Program-made: the position numbers and the translations under genes
Notes under the pieces: generated by a model
What the model was told of the DNA's origin: nothing
What the model saw: only the letters and a program-made list of their open reading frames with translations
Databases searched by the model: none
Part shown: positions 48,658 to 60,300 of the stretch, one piece after another
How positions within the stretch are numbered: position 1 is the stretch's first letter
How the letters are laid out: each line of letters opens with the position of its first letter
Assembly: GCA_019096065.1 (NCBI GenBank)
Contig: JAGUCH010000002.1
Location: forward strand, 11,482,501-11,546,500
Length of the DNA stretch: 64,000 nucleotides
Direction of reading: 5' to 3'
Origin: Paracyclopina nana
Lineage: Eukaryota > Arthropoda > Copepoda > Cyclopoida > Cyclopettidae

Positions 48658-50231
48658 TCATGGAGGCAAACAAATGATGTTAAACTCAGAAGCCATCACC
48701 TTGTTGACTTCATCACTTATGTCCAACATATTAGCATTGGCTGCTTTGCCCTTGAACGCCAAGTATAATTGTCTTTGGTCAACTTTCTTGGCTACTAGCC
48801 AGTCTTCAGAGCACAATTTAGCAGTCATTTCCAAAGTCATTTTGCCACCTCCTCCAGATTTCCCAATGACTTCCTCCAACTCCAGCAAGTCCTCATTCAA
48901 ATCACTGATGGCATGCTGTATTTCATTGTCCTGGCTCGATGACTTTGCACCTGAAGCGGCTGGGGTTGTATTTTTCATGGCTTTGTTAGCATCATTGAAA
49001 TAAACCATATTGAGATCTTCATTTGCCAACATGCTGTCCATCACCTGAGCAGGATTGACGCAGACAGTCGGAGACAAAATTGAAGCGTCCGCTGAATTAG
49101 AAGAAGGATTGGCTTTGCCAAACACATCAAATAAGTCAGCTGACATATTGGTCAACCTTGGCCCCAAATGACCATCCAACCGCTTGAAAAAGTCCATAGT
49201 GAAATCCACTTCAATAGGAATCAAAAGGCATAAGGTAGATCTCAAAGCATGGTATACCAAAAAGTGGTATTCCTTTAGCACATCTTCGTCAGTTTCTTCA
49301 ATCTTGACTGGCACGAAGACTTTCGGAGTTCTCAATGCATTGAACTGGTCAGGCGTTAACTTTAATCCCGACGTTGGTCCGGTTAAAAAGCGACCTTGGT
49401 GGTTGCCAAATGGCGAGCTTGCTGATGAGCTGGACTTTGATCCTCCGCTATTCGGCAACAGCGAGCTGTACACGTAATGAAACAGCAGTTGAGTTTCATG
49501 CTGTTGTAGCCCGGACCAGACAATGTTGCCATGATGGAAAAATAGAGTCTTGTCCACACAAGCGAAATCAGACTCCACTTTTTGCACAAAGCTCAACACA
49601 TTGAGGAAGTCGAGAGGTTCGAGAGTTAAGAATTGGACAGCACCGAATATGTCACCTGCCAAATTCAGCTGAGCATTTTCAGTGAAGTTGAAATTGCTCT
49701 GCAGAAATCTGGAGAAAAAAGCTGCCGTTTTCGCCTTGATGGCTTGCCTTGAATCTGTCAACTCCTGGAAGCCTCCAGTGAACAATTTGAACAAGTCGTA
49801 CGATCTTTGCAGCTTGGCCTGCAAAACATTGTCATGCAGCTTTTCCCCATAGTAACTGGACTCTCTGGCATCATTTTTCTGCTTGACTTTGTAGGGAACT
49901 GCCACATCCAGAACTATCCAAAATCCAGGCTCAACTTCTTGGAAAACTGTCTTTGACTTTTGGCAATGCTAAATGGAAACTATAATTTATCGCTGATTAA
50001 GAAAATATTGACGTTTTTTCTCACCTGAGTTTGAGCAGGATTCTCGCTGAACACGGACATAAATCTAACAAGAGCCTCAATGAGCCCAACGTGTTTGGTT
50101 TGATTTATGTCATCTTTTGGATGGTAGAAAACGATTTTTTCTTCTTCTTCCCCCTCATTAGGGCCCCAGAAAGAATTGAACACAAAAAAACGCTGCAATT
50201 TCGCCTGATGGTCCTCTAAAACTTCTGTCAT
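48658..50231 (-). CDS. CCZ1: CCZ1, subunit of the Mon1-Ccz1 Rab7 exchange factor
   Basis: Exons 50025..50231 and 48658..49968, phase 0, 505 residues. The N-terminal longin-type segment matches CCZ1: RFFVFNSFWGPNEGEEEEKIVFYHP, in parts, then NQTKHVGLIEALVRFMSVF, and across the intron FQEVEPGFWIVLDV. Later family features are FFHHGNIVWSGL and YHFLVYHALRSTLCLLIP. With Mon1 it activates Rab7 for endosome and autophagosome fusion with lysosomes. Ser-rich linkers near 180 and 300 are lineage-specific. It is divergent from RER1. Confidence 0.92.
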
Positions 50232-50933
50232 TGTGAGTAGTTAGACACTGGTTCGGTGAAACTGGAGAATGTCACGCCATGAAGGATGAATATTCTACAT
50301 AAAATTTGACATTTCGTGTTCCCGTTTTCGTTTGCTCTTATGCAGAAGAAAAAGAGAGAAGTGGGCGTGTGAACTAAAAAATTAATTTTAAGGCACATTT
50401 GAGATTGATTAAATGCAAAAGTACCCTATTGCTCAATTGAAATCGAAAATATTTTGTAGAATTAAGTAAATTCTTTGTGAGTTTTGGAATAATGGGCGAA
50501 ATAAGCTTTTAAATTGAATAAAGATAAGTATTATCAATTATGTATGGCTTGAATTCAAAATTGACTTGATTTCTTTCAAAGTTTCATAGAATAGTGTTTT
50601 ATTAAGTTTAAGGCAAATACTGTAGATGTAATATGAAACCGAAATAAAAAAGCCCCAACTTTTGCTTCTTATTTCTTCTGTTCATATTTGATGGCCAATC
50701 TCAAAATATTGCAGCAAAATTTGATTCGCTTTAGCACCTCAATCAAAACCTATCTAATGTTAAAAATAAGTTTCGGCTTAGTTTCTGATCTTTTTTTGTC
50801 AGCTGATGATTGCCGACTTGGCAGTTTAAGCTACGACAGCGCAGAAGGATAAATAAATTTCTTTTGCTTGAGAAATAATTTGTGTGTCAAATCGAATAAG
50901 GTCAAAACTGGGCTATCTCGTAACATTCTCAAA
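50232..50933. other. Divergent promoter region, CCZ1/RER1
   Basis: AT-rich 0.7 kb between two divergent housekeeping genes. No ORF or repeat was seen; it presumably holds both promoters. Confidence 0.5.
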
Positions 50934-51827
50934 ATGATGGAAGACACAGGGGAGGACGTTCTACGGCAAAAGCCTAGCGTTGTGGCCACGTTTTTCAAAA
51001 GAATCGGACAAGTAATTTCTTTGAATGTTAATTACCTAACGTTTAATTTGACCTGCCATTTCATCATGATATAGCGTTTCTAAGAACATTCTTTTATTGT
51101 GCCAAATCGGACTAATATCTATTTTCACTTATGGGTTCCACAGACTTATCAGATTTGGCTGGATCGTTGGACGCCGCATGCCGTGTCAAGATGGGTTTTC
51201 ACCGTCGTACTTGTCCTCGTATTTATGCTACGCATTGTCTTCAAGCAGGTGAGCTCTGACATAGCCTTACTCTTAATTCATTGATGACGACAATGCCATT
51301 ATTCCAGGGTTGGTACATAGTCACCTATGCTCTCGCAATCTATCATCTAAACCTATTACTAGCGTTTTTAACGCCCAAAATCGATCCTGCGTTAGCGCAG
51401 TTGGAGGCTGAAGAGGGAGACGAAGGCCTCGAGTTGCCAACACGTCAGAGTGACGAATTTCGGCCGTTTATTCGAAGACTGCCCGAGTTCAAGTTCTGGT
51501 ACTCGGCGACTAAAGCCACAGTGATTGCCTTCTTCTGCACCTTCTTTGACTTCTTCAACATCCCTGTATTTTGGCCCATTTTGGTGATGTACTTCATCAC
51601 CCTCTTTTGCATTACAATGAAGAGACAAATCAAGGTAAAACTACTTATTCAGCTCGAGTGGAGATAGCAAGTGTCTTATGATTGACACTATCGATTGGTG
51701 ACATTTGCTTATTTTGTTCTCAACTTGTCCTTTTCAGCATATGATCCGCTACCGCTATATTCCATTCACATTTGGCAAGCCAAAGTTTGCACGGAAAGAA
51801 GAGCCAGAAAAAGTAGGTGGGAAGTAA
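50934..51827 (+). CDS. RER1: RER1, Golgi-to-ER retrieval receptor
   Basis: Exons 50934..51011, 51144..51248, 51308..51634 and 51738..51827 encode 199 residues with continuous phase, the normal RER1 size. Conserved pieces: [70 protein letters not shown] and [14 protein letters not shown] near the end. Four membrane segments are visible. RER1 returns ER membrane proteins and unassembled subunits from the cis-Golgi. Tandem ATG ATG at 50934; the first is used. Confidence 0.97.
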
Positions 51828-52056
51828 GGATCAAAAATGTTCACAACGCGACGTCAACTCTGAAAAAAGATTCATTTACGTTTAGCAAATGGCTCTAATT
51901 GTGTGAGCTTCAACATAATAATAATCCTCTTTTTGTTATTGATTATGTGATAGACAATTAAAAATCGAAAGGAAAGCTCGTGTTGTAAACTGACGAAACA
52001 GCTCAAAATTGGCTGGACCTGGACGATTAACCACCGTAATTTGTTTGTGTCCACAC

Positions 52057-52062
52057 AATAAA
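52057..52062 (+). terminator. Poly(A) signal, RER1
   Basis: AATAAA 230 nt after the RER1 stop in an AT-rich 3' flank. Confidence 0.5.
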
Positions 52063-53546
52063 TATTTTCGTTTGGAGCACATAAAAGTGGGCCGTTAAAT
52101 AGCAGCGACAGGATTTTACTCGTAAAACTACAGACCTCGCAGGCTCGGACTGGTAAAGCTTAACTCGTGTTGTTCCATTTTAAATCCTGGCTCAGCTATT
52201 ACTTATTTTTCCCACCTCGTTTTAACTTCGAAATTGCTTAGAAAGAATAGCGTAGTATAAAAGCTTAGTCAGATCTGTAAACTGAATTATAGGGCGAAAC
52301 TAGAAGTACCATATTTCTGCTAGCGGATTTTAGTTGAAACCATGGAGGGCTGAGAACTGCCTTGTCTAGGTGGACTCGCAATTAAAATTGGCTGGTTCTC
52401 TGAATAGAGGTGCAGTATCTTTTGGTTCTCTTTGGTTCTCTAAACTACTTGTAGTTTAAAAGATTTCCTATGCTAAATATACCTATTTTCAAAGCCCTAG
52501 ATTCAAAGATATTATCAAGTTTTTGAGGACTATTTCTAAAAATTAGGGACAATTCACTACTTTTGGGCTGGCTTTTTCCAATTTTCTTAGCTTTTGCCAT
52601 GCCAGTACAACAACTATAGCATGGCCATCATGATTACCAGAAAATACTTTTTCCTCAATTCATTGCAAGAAATGGCTTGTTTGTCAAAAAACTGGCTCTT
52701 TTTATTGAACCCACACTAGATGAACTTGTGTGTTTTGAACTCACACAGAGTGGAGCTGCAAAAAGCAAGGCTATTTTTTCTTATTCGATCCTTCATGCTC
52801 ATGTCTGGATATGATGTGACTCATGATCCAAAATTTCTTGACTTTCATGAATCTTGCTCAAAATGGTACCATTCTGTTCCTTGAATCAATTGTACTGTTA
52901 CAAGCTCAAAAAGAGAGCTTTCTTTGTCATTTTGTTGCCTACAACTCTAAAAAACTTTTTGTTTACTTTTTGTTCGAAGCGCTATTTTTGCCGCAATTGC
53001 TACGCACACTTACTCGTACGCCAAAGAACCAAAAATTCAGCACCATCTATTGCATTTTGTCTGTCTTTTGCTCCCCATAACCCAAGGAAATCGTATTAGA
53101 GTGTTAAAGGCTAAGATCAGCTATAAGCGCAAAAAGTTAGGGCAAAAATCCTCAATTAATTGAAGTTTCTGGTACGTATTTGTATAAGTTTGCTCCTTGT
53201 AAATTCGGAAGATTAAGGTAGGTGTACTGCAACCTTCTGGGTCTATGAATAAAACAGGTTCCATACATTCGACCTCGAACTTCTGAAAAACTATTTTATG
53301 CTAGCTGATTCATATAGTATAATATGCATTGCGTGTTTATAGGATAAAACTCCAAATGCTTTCTATTCAAATTTGTACATTTACTTTACACCTACTAAAC
53401 AGGCATATTGAATCATTTTATCACAGCCACTTTTTACCATGCAAGCACCCCTAGGCAACATTTTAACAAAAGCTTGTTCAGTGTACAGGTGACCTTCTTA
53501 GAGATAGGAGCTAAATTCCATTGAATTCAGGCCTTTTCCAAGAAAA
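52063..53546. other. Intergenic region, nothing supported
   Basis: Low-complexity AT-rich sequence. An 85-codon plus-strand ORF at 52823 has no domain or splice support. Confidence 0.45.
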
Positions 53547-53873
53547 ATGAAGATTTTTTTGTCCAATCTTGTAAGATTTGTTAATTTTCTTCTTAAAAAT
53601 GGTAGTGAAAATTGCTTTTTCTTTAAGGTTTTCTTGCTTTTTTTGTCAACATGCTACAGCAGGCCGCAAATAGGTTCAGTTTCAGAGGTGACTGATGCAG
53701 AAGCCAAAAAATCCCTTCTTAGTGATTTCCAAGGGCGGTCAATTTTGTATCAATCTTTGCCACAGCCTCTAGAGCTGATTGTGGAAGTAGAATCTCCTGT
53801 TTTGGTTCTAACCAAGCCCAAAGACAGAGATGCAAAAAGAAGAGAAAAAGCAGAAAAAAGAATTGTTACATAA
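53547..53873 (+). CDS. Small secreted protein, orphan
   Basis: Exons 53547..53570 and 53628..53873, phase 0, 89 residues. Splicing the 24-nt first exon to the second restores a signal peptide (MKIFLSNLVFLLFLSTCYS); read straight through, the signal is interrupted by polar residues, which supports the intron. The mature part has no Cys and ends in a Lys/Arg/Glu-rich tail (PKDRDAKRREKAEKR). The ATG has a good context (AAAAATGA) and AATAAA follows 4 nt after the stop. The function is unknown. Confidence 0.65.
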   Translation: MKIFLSNLVRFVNFLLKNGSENCFFFKVFLLFLSTCYSRPQIGSVSEVTDAEAKKSLLSDFQGRSILYQSLPQPLELIVEVESPVLVLTKPKDRDAKRREKAEKRIVT

Positions 53874-53876
53874 GTG

Positions 53877-53882
53877 AATAAA
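53877..53882 (+). terminator. Poly(A) signal, small secreted gene
   Basis: AATAAA starts 4 nt after the TAA stop, giving a minimal 3' UTR. Confidence 0.55.
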
Positions 53883-54082
53883 GATTGGTTTTAAACATCT
53901 TGCCAGCATCTTTGGTTACGCGGTATAGCATTTTGCCATCCCTGGTCATCAAAGAGTATTAAACATCTTTCACATCTTTCGTGAGAAGAAGTATGGCTAT
54001 GTCTGAGCATGACTTTGAGTTGTGCTGAGACTAAGTCATGCTGAGCTGAAACTGAGTAATGATGAGACTGAACAATGTCGAT

Positions 54083-54178
54083 ACTGGGTCATGCTGAGAC
54101 TGGGTCATGCTGAGACTGGGTCATGCTGAGACTGGGTCATGCTGAGACTGGGTCATGCTGAGACTGGGTCATATTGAG
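54083..54178. repeat. 16-bp tandem repeat array
   Basis: Six head-to-tail copies of ACTGGGTCATGCTGAG, the last with two changes, flanked by degenerate copies from about 54000 to 54240 (GACTGAGTCATG-like). The unit contains GCTGAGACT across copy junctions, the reverse complement of AGTCTCAGC in the 12-bp satellite at 24 kb. Confidence 0.9.
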
Positions 54179-54536
54179 ATTGAGTCATGCTAAGAAGTAA
54201 AAAGACTGAGTTGCAATGAGTCATCATGAATCATTTCAAAAATAGATCTAGGTATGATAGAGCCAAGTCATAATGACACTGAGCTTTCTTAACACAAGAC
54301 ATTGTGAGAGAGAGCCATGAGCATGTGTCCAAATATCCTCTATAATCTACACCTAAATTCATCACAGGCTCATTAAAAGTGGTGATTCTGAAAAAGATAT
54401 AACTAATATTGTGGAGTAAAAGCCAAGGTTTGGTTCATAGTAGAACTGGCCTTCAAGGCCAAATAATGATCCTTTAATTTTCAAACTGAAAGTATTAAAT
54501 ATGGTCCAGATGTGGAAAATCTCAAACATAAAATGC

Positions 54537-57202
54537 TTAATTAGGTAAGGGCCTCCAATGGAAGCTAATGGAGCGCAGTGGTACACCAAAGTCCACGGTT
54601 CCAGAGAGGAAAGCAAGACCATGTCCTGGTGGAGCTGATACATCAAAGTCCACACTGTCTTCAGATCTTCTGTCTCCCCAGGGTCCAAAGGTTTTGCCAT
54701 TCTTGGTGATAAAGGTCAACCGGTTGATGTTGTAAGGTGAGGCCCTTCCAGACACCCTGACAATATAGTCATCCTTGAGGAAAACCTTATCCCTTTTCAC
54801 CTTGTCCTTGAGAATTTCATGGATACCACCATGTTGAATTCTACCACCCTCCTCAGCATTATATCTGTAATTTTATAATAGGAAATAAAGTCTACAATTT
54901 AGGTAGACCTATTTTAAAAAGCCAAGTACCTGATATCAAAAGCCCATACAAATCCTTGGAAAATAACTTCAATCATTTCAGGGAAGCCGGTGACTTGTGA
55001 ATCTTCAAAAAAGGTTCCCTTCTCAACATAACCAAAGGGTCCAGCCTGAAGGCCATTACCCTCAATGGCGACAGGTTTGGCCTTGGGTTTCGGGGTATGA
55101 AATGTGGTTTGGGGAGCTGGTGTGGTGACTATGGCAAAGTCTGCAGGTTGGTTACTAAAAAAACTGAAGCTCTGGGTTTGTGGCTGCTGTGGCTGCTGTT
55201 GCTGCTTCTGCTTCTTCTTCTTTTTCCTTTGACTTTTTCCTTTGGGCCTAGGTGTGGTGGTTGTGGTAGAGGTTGAGGAGCGACCCTGCAACTCCAGGAA
55301 TCTGTGATGCTCTGGCACCAACTCCTCGTAATATTCATTGTAATACAAATAGCTGTAGTCATCACTGGACAACTCTGGATCATCATCTGCGTAATCATAA
55401 TATTCATAGTTGGCCACAGAATTTTCGGGCCCCTTGGTGGTAAAAGTCACGATTGGCTCTGGTCTTCGAGTAGTAAAGGCCACTGGCCTTCTCGTTGTTG
55501 TTGTTGTGGTGGTAGTAGTTGTTGTAGTTGTAGTGGTTGTTGTTGTGGTTGTAGTGGCTATGGTGGTAGGCCTTTTCTTCCTTTTGCGGCCCTTTGGTCG
55601 TTTTGGCCTTTGCTGCTCTTCAAATGGCCTTTGGGTGGTGCCCTTTTGGCTATCCTCCTCCTCGTTGATCAAGTTATTGCTGCTGTCCTTGTTGACATCC
55701 CCAAACCTAGACGAGACCCTGCGTACTTCAGGATACCTTTTCAAGAATTGCTCAATAGAAAGGCCATTAGCTTGCCTGTCGTCCTCCTGAGGCGTGGACC
55801 TGAAGGACTCTTCAGAGGAGTCGTCAAAAATCTGCTGGGGAACGAACCTTCTGGTGGGGGCAGGTGAAGGTGCAGGTGTAAGAGGTGCTAAAGTTAGAGC
55901 AGGTGCTGGTCTGAAAGTCGAAGGCTGCGGTGGCCTTTGTGTCGTGACAGGAATAGTGTTGAAGTGTTTTGGTCTCCGTGACTCTTCATCATTGGCCTTT
56001 TGGAACGATGGGAAGTTGGAAAAAGTCTGAGTGACTACATCATGATGGTCAAAAGATTGTCCATGATTGGCTGTCGCTGGGTTTTGAGTTTGTTCCGGCC
56101 TTTGAGTCTGTACTGGCCTCTGGTTTTGAACAGGCCTTTGAGTTTGAACAGGCCGTTGGGTTTGAACTGGCCTTTGGGTTTGAACAGGCCTTTGGGGCTC
56201 TGGAATGAAGGGCTTGGGAGTCTCAACAGGCCTCTGAGGTTCTTGGATAAATGGCCTAAGAGTCTCAACTGGCCTTTGAGGCTGCTGAACAAAAGGCTGC
56301 TGAGTGATTGGCTGGGGAGGCCTGGTTGGTCTTGGTGGCCTTGATCGAGGCTCTTCTGGTTTCAAGGCTCCTTCCATCCTCAAGAAGCCCAAGAGGCTGT
56401 TTCTTTTTCGCAGTGGAGCCTCCAGGATATCTTTGATCAAGGCCTTGACCTCGTCCTTGCATTGCAAGGGCAACAGGTTGATCCTATCATCAAAGGACAA
56501 TTCCTCAGTTTGCCTGAGTGGCCTTTTGAGCTGACTGTGATCGTGCACAACCAGTTGCTCAAAAGTGGGGGAAATCACCTTATTGGCCTTTTGACGGCCT
56601 TGATGCTGCACAACAATGATGGGCTTGTGCGTAGGCTTCTGTTGGTAGTGGACAAAAGAGTCTTGAGCGGGATGAGTTCTGAACAAAGGCTGCTGTTGTT
56701 GGTGCAAGTTTGTGTCAGGGTGCATAAAGGTTATGGCAGGTGATGCCTTGCCCACAGGCGTATCAGAAAGGGGTACCCATCCAGGCTCTGGAATCAGCTT
56801 GCCTTGAAGGTCATTATGGCCTTGAACAGCAACCTGTTCAACTTGGACAGGTGATGGCACTTGTTGTAAAGCAGAACCTAGTCCTGCAGCAGAATAGAGC
56901 ATGAAAATAAGGCATTGTCACGCATGCTGATCAAAGTCAGCCATTCATAATGCAATAAAGTGATGCGGATCATTGGAAGTGAAAAATGGCATAATTTACG
57001 GAAAACAGACTTTGCAAGCAAAAAAATCTGTCTGAATATGAACTGACACATAGTCTTCAATCATACCTATATTGCTAACGGAGTCCTCGTAATCGTAGTA
57101 GTAATCTCCAGTTTCATAGCCCAGGTCTTCTATGGCTTGACAACCGCAAAAGGTCAAGACACTAATAAGCGTATAAGTTGTAGAAAGAAGATGTCCTGCC
57201 AT
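54537..57202 (-). CDS. Secreted mucin-like protein with C-terminal jacalin-type lectin domain
   Basis: Exons 57067..57202, 54930..56883 and 54537..54864 give 805 residues in phase. Signal peptide MAGHLLSTTYTLISVLTFCGCQA, then a Tyr/Asp patch. Residues about 270-315 hold a short repeat built on RPVQTQ. A basic stretch (KRPKGRKRKKRP) and a run of more than 20 Thr lie near 470-510, followed by Tyr/Asp-rich and Gln-rich segments. The last 150 residues (GPFGYVEKGTFFED, FVWAFDIR, HGG, LKDDYIVRVSG, INRLTFITKNGKTFGPWG, LRSISFHW) follow the jacalin beta-prism pattern, a carbohydrate-binding fold. The Thr/Pro region is probably O-glycosylated. It may be a cuticle, gut-lining or immune lectin. The ATG follows an acceptor (TATTAG) at 57204. 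Confidence 0.83.
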
Positions 57203-57284
57203 CCTAATACCAAGACAAGGTCGCAACAATCAATGCAGTAGCAGTGGAATAATGACTTGTGGAAACAACAACTCCGGATTAACC

Positions 57285-57334
57285 TGTTGCCTTTACGACA
57301 TTTCCTCCTCGTTGGATTTCCTTCGCAGCAGACC
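57285..57334 (-). other. Candidate 5' UTR exon of the jacalin-lectin gene
   Basis: A 50-nt segment bounded on the minus strand by an acceptor (TTACTTTTTCAG) and a donor (CAACAG then GTTAAT). The acceptor at 57204, one base before GATGG of the coding exon, would receive this donor. Splice motifs only. Confidence 0.4.
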
Positions 57335-60300
57335 TGAAAAAGTAATATTTTCGATTTCCATTTGTTGGCCTTGATTCGCGCAGCCCATAATTGAATGGTA
57401 AAATGCTAAATAGGGAGCTCATCATCACCTGTAGCTGATATTTCAAGGCTGTATTTTAGGCCAGCAGCTATACTCGCTGCTTTACTAACATCTTCAAGTT
57501 CATCTCATCGCAGTTTCACTTAGCCAAAAGAAGCAAGGACGCATGCAAGCAACCAAGCAAGCATAGCGCACAATAAAATGCTCTGGATACCTTATATCTA
57601 CAATTACTAATATATATCATCACATCTGATCCCACTGAAATTCATCGACCAAAAATGAACCATTTCAAATTGATGAATAAAAAAATTTTTTGAGCTTCTT
57701 CAAAGAAACTCGTCAAGGCTCTATTTCCATATTGGAATAGTGCATTTAAGCATGCAGCCTGAAAAGGCCCTAACCTGGTTAATCTTCACAAATAAGGTAA
57801 ACTGCATGGAAGCTATTTCTCATCCTGCTATTTGACTCACATGACCTTCAATTGGCTAGCAACAAAATTCATCTTTGGAATTTCCTCCTAAATTGACACG
57901 AGGAAAAAATGCCTCGCTGCTGCAGGTTAAACATAGTAATTTCTACGCTTTGAAAATGAGCAGTGCGCCAGTATGACTTGTCTACTTCCTTATTAGTTTT
58001 TTGCCACAAAAAATATGCCTTTTGCAAACGAGGAACCACAAGTTGCAGGTCCATTAGTTTTTTGCAATTTATTGGTCAATATATACTTGCATATAACATT
58101 ATGTCAAAAATATGTAAACTGTACTTCTTCCGAAAATCTGCGGAAACATTTCAAACTCGACAGATAATAATTTTAAGCAAGGTAATTAAGTACGGCTAAA
58201 AAGAAGTGATGTTGATAAAAGAATCAGCACATCTCTTTTTTAATGAACCATTTCTATTTGACAGTTCAAGTGATGGAATATGTGGTAGCAGAGCCTTTTT
58301 TGGCACCAGGGATTTTACGAAAATTCAAAGCATGGAAGAGCTTATGATTTGATGTGGAGATTTTTCAAGGGCGCGAATTCAGTAGCATGGAGTGGCAAGA
58401 AGAAAAGTGTGGCAATCTGCTTGTATATACACACAGATTGCTGAGAGTGAGCTTGGCCTAACACTCCTAACCTTTGAAAGGAAAGGCACACAAAAGACCG
58501 AAATATCATATTTTTCGCGGAATCTTCTTTTTTGGCTTAGCTCAAATGCGTAGAAAAGTCAATTGATATATTGTAAACCAGACGCTTGGGTCAAGTCTAT
58601 CATAAGTACACTGTGCACTTGTGGACTTGTGGTCTGGCTGACCTAAAGAATCATAATAGTGATCTGCCACCATTTTTGAAACAATGCATTGCCATTGCAT
58701 GGTGCAATATCCACATGTAAAGAGTTTTTACGAGTGAGGCATTTGCATAACCTGTACTGTGGTTTTAGAAAATTGGACGCGCACAAGCCCTCCAAAAAAT
58801 TGACATATAGCATTTTTTCAAAGAAAAATTGCTTTAAGTAGCTTTAGATATCATATTCAAACAATGAGCATCCTTTTGTCGGCTATTCAAGAGTTTTGCC
58901 TTGCTTTGTTTGCGGTATGATGGGAACAGGATACAATTCTTATGTGTGACTTTTAACATCTGCTGTCATCATTTATTCTTTTTCATTAATTTGCTTTGAA
59001 ATCATCAAGGAAGTTTTTGATAGCAAATGGAAAAAAAGATGACTCGGTTTAAAAAACAACAACAGTAAACTTGCAATTAATCTGTTGAGTGATTGCTTTT
59101 TTGAGATGCTGCACTGATTTCCTCATTATTTTTCAACGCCATTTGATTCTAGACATACGACAACCCCTAGGCCTAAACCTACTTTCACCTAGAGTTAGTT
59201 CATTAAAAATTACAGTAGCTGGGCCATAAAGGAAATATTTATACACTTGGATGATGGCAGCAAAAGAGAAATTATTATTGTAATACACGAGGACTTCAAA
59301 AAGAGCTCAAAAATACCAAAATAAGCTTGCCTTTTATAGGAATATTTGTATTTTAAAATGAGCTTTTTGTGCGAGTCATTCATTGCATTTTTACGCATAT
59401 TTCATGCATACTTAATACATTTCATATGCATCACTTGCAACTTATTTTTCAATAAGCTTTATGTGACAACCATGTCAAAAAGCTTCACTTAATGAGCATT
59501 TGTGGCAGATTTCGGCTGCACAATGAGATTTTACTACATGCTCATTTCCTTGGCTTAGAGAATGGAAAGTAGTTCCATTTAAACAAATATAGGCGTCCAT
59601 TTCCATGTGAGAAAAGAAGACGATTCTTGTCATTGACCCTGAACTTGGCACACGCAATCATGATCTTGTTCCACTATATAGACATTTTTGCTATCATCAT
59701 TCTTGGCACTTCCTCTTCTATTCTTTTTGACACCACTCTTTTATATAGATATATAAGACATTTGACCTGATTTGATAGGATCTCATCTGATTTGGCCTCC
59801 AAAATATCGACTTCAAAGTCGTAGCTATTTATTCTGTGAGCATATCATCAAACGCAAATTACATATGCGTCCCAATGAAGCATCAAGTGCGATTATGAAA
59901 ATTGCCAATTTTCAAAGGTTTCATAGCTAATTTCCTTAAAATAGAAATCATACCAGTCTTGACGTGATTGAGATCGTGATCGAGGAATAAAGAAGTTTTC
60001 GATAAAAAAGATAATTCTTGGCTCAATTTTTGAAGTTTGATTAACTGTGCATGTCGGTTCCCTTGCAAGTAATCATAGAAGAATTTCAAGCTGGCCAATA
60101 CTGAAAACGGTTCAAGTAAGTGGTCCAGGTGCGCGATAATAATAATGCCTGAACCTAACTGAGTCGCCAGATGTTAGAGAAAACGAGAGCAAAAAAAGGA
60201 ACTTGCACCATCTAACAGCGAATTTTAATGATGGAAAAAATATAAGGAAAAAGTGCTTATGAGTAAAGTAGAAATCGGAACAAACATACAAAAGACAACT

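Noticed and set aside
55304-56344. Several plus-strand ORFs, including a long poly-Val run
   Set aside because: They are antisense of the Thr/Pro-rich region of the jacalin-lectin gene; poly-Val is the complement of the Thr codons.
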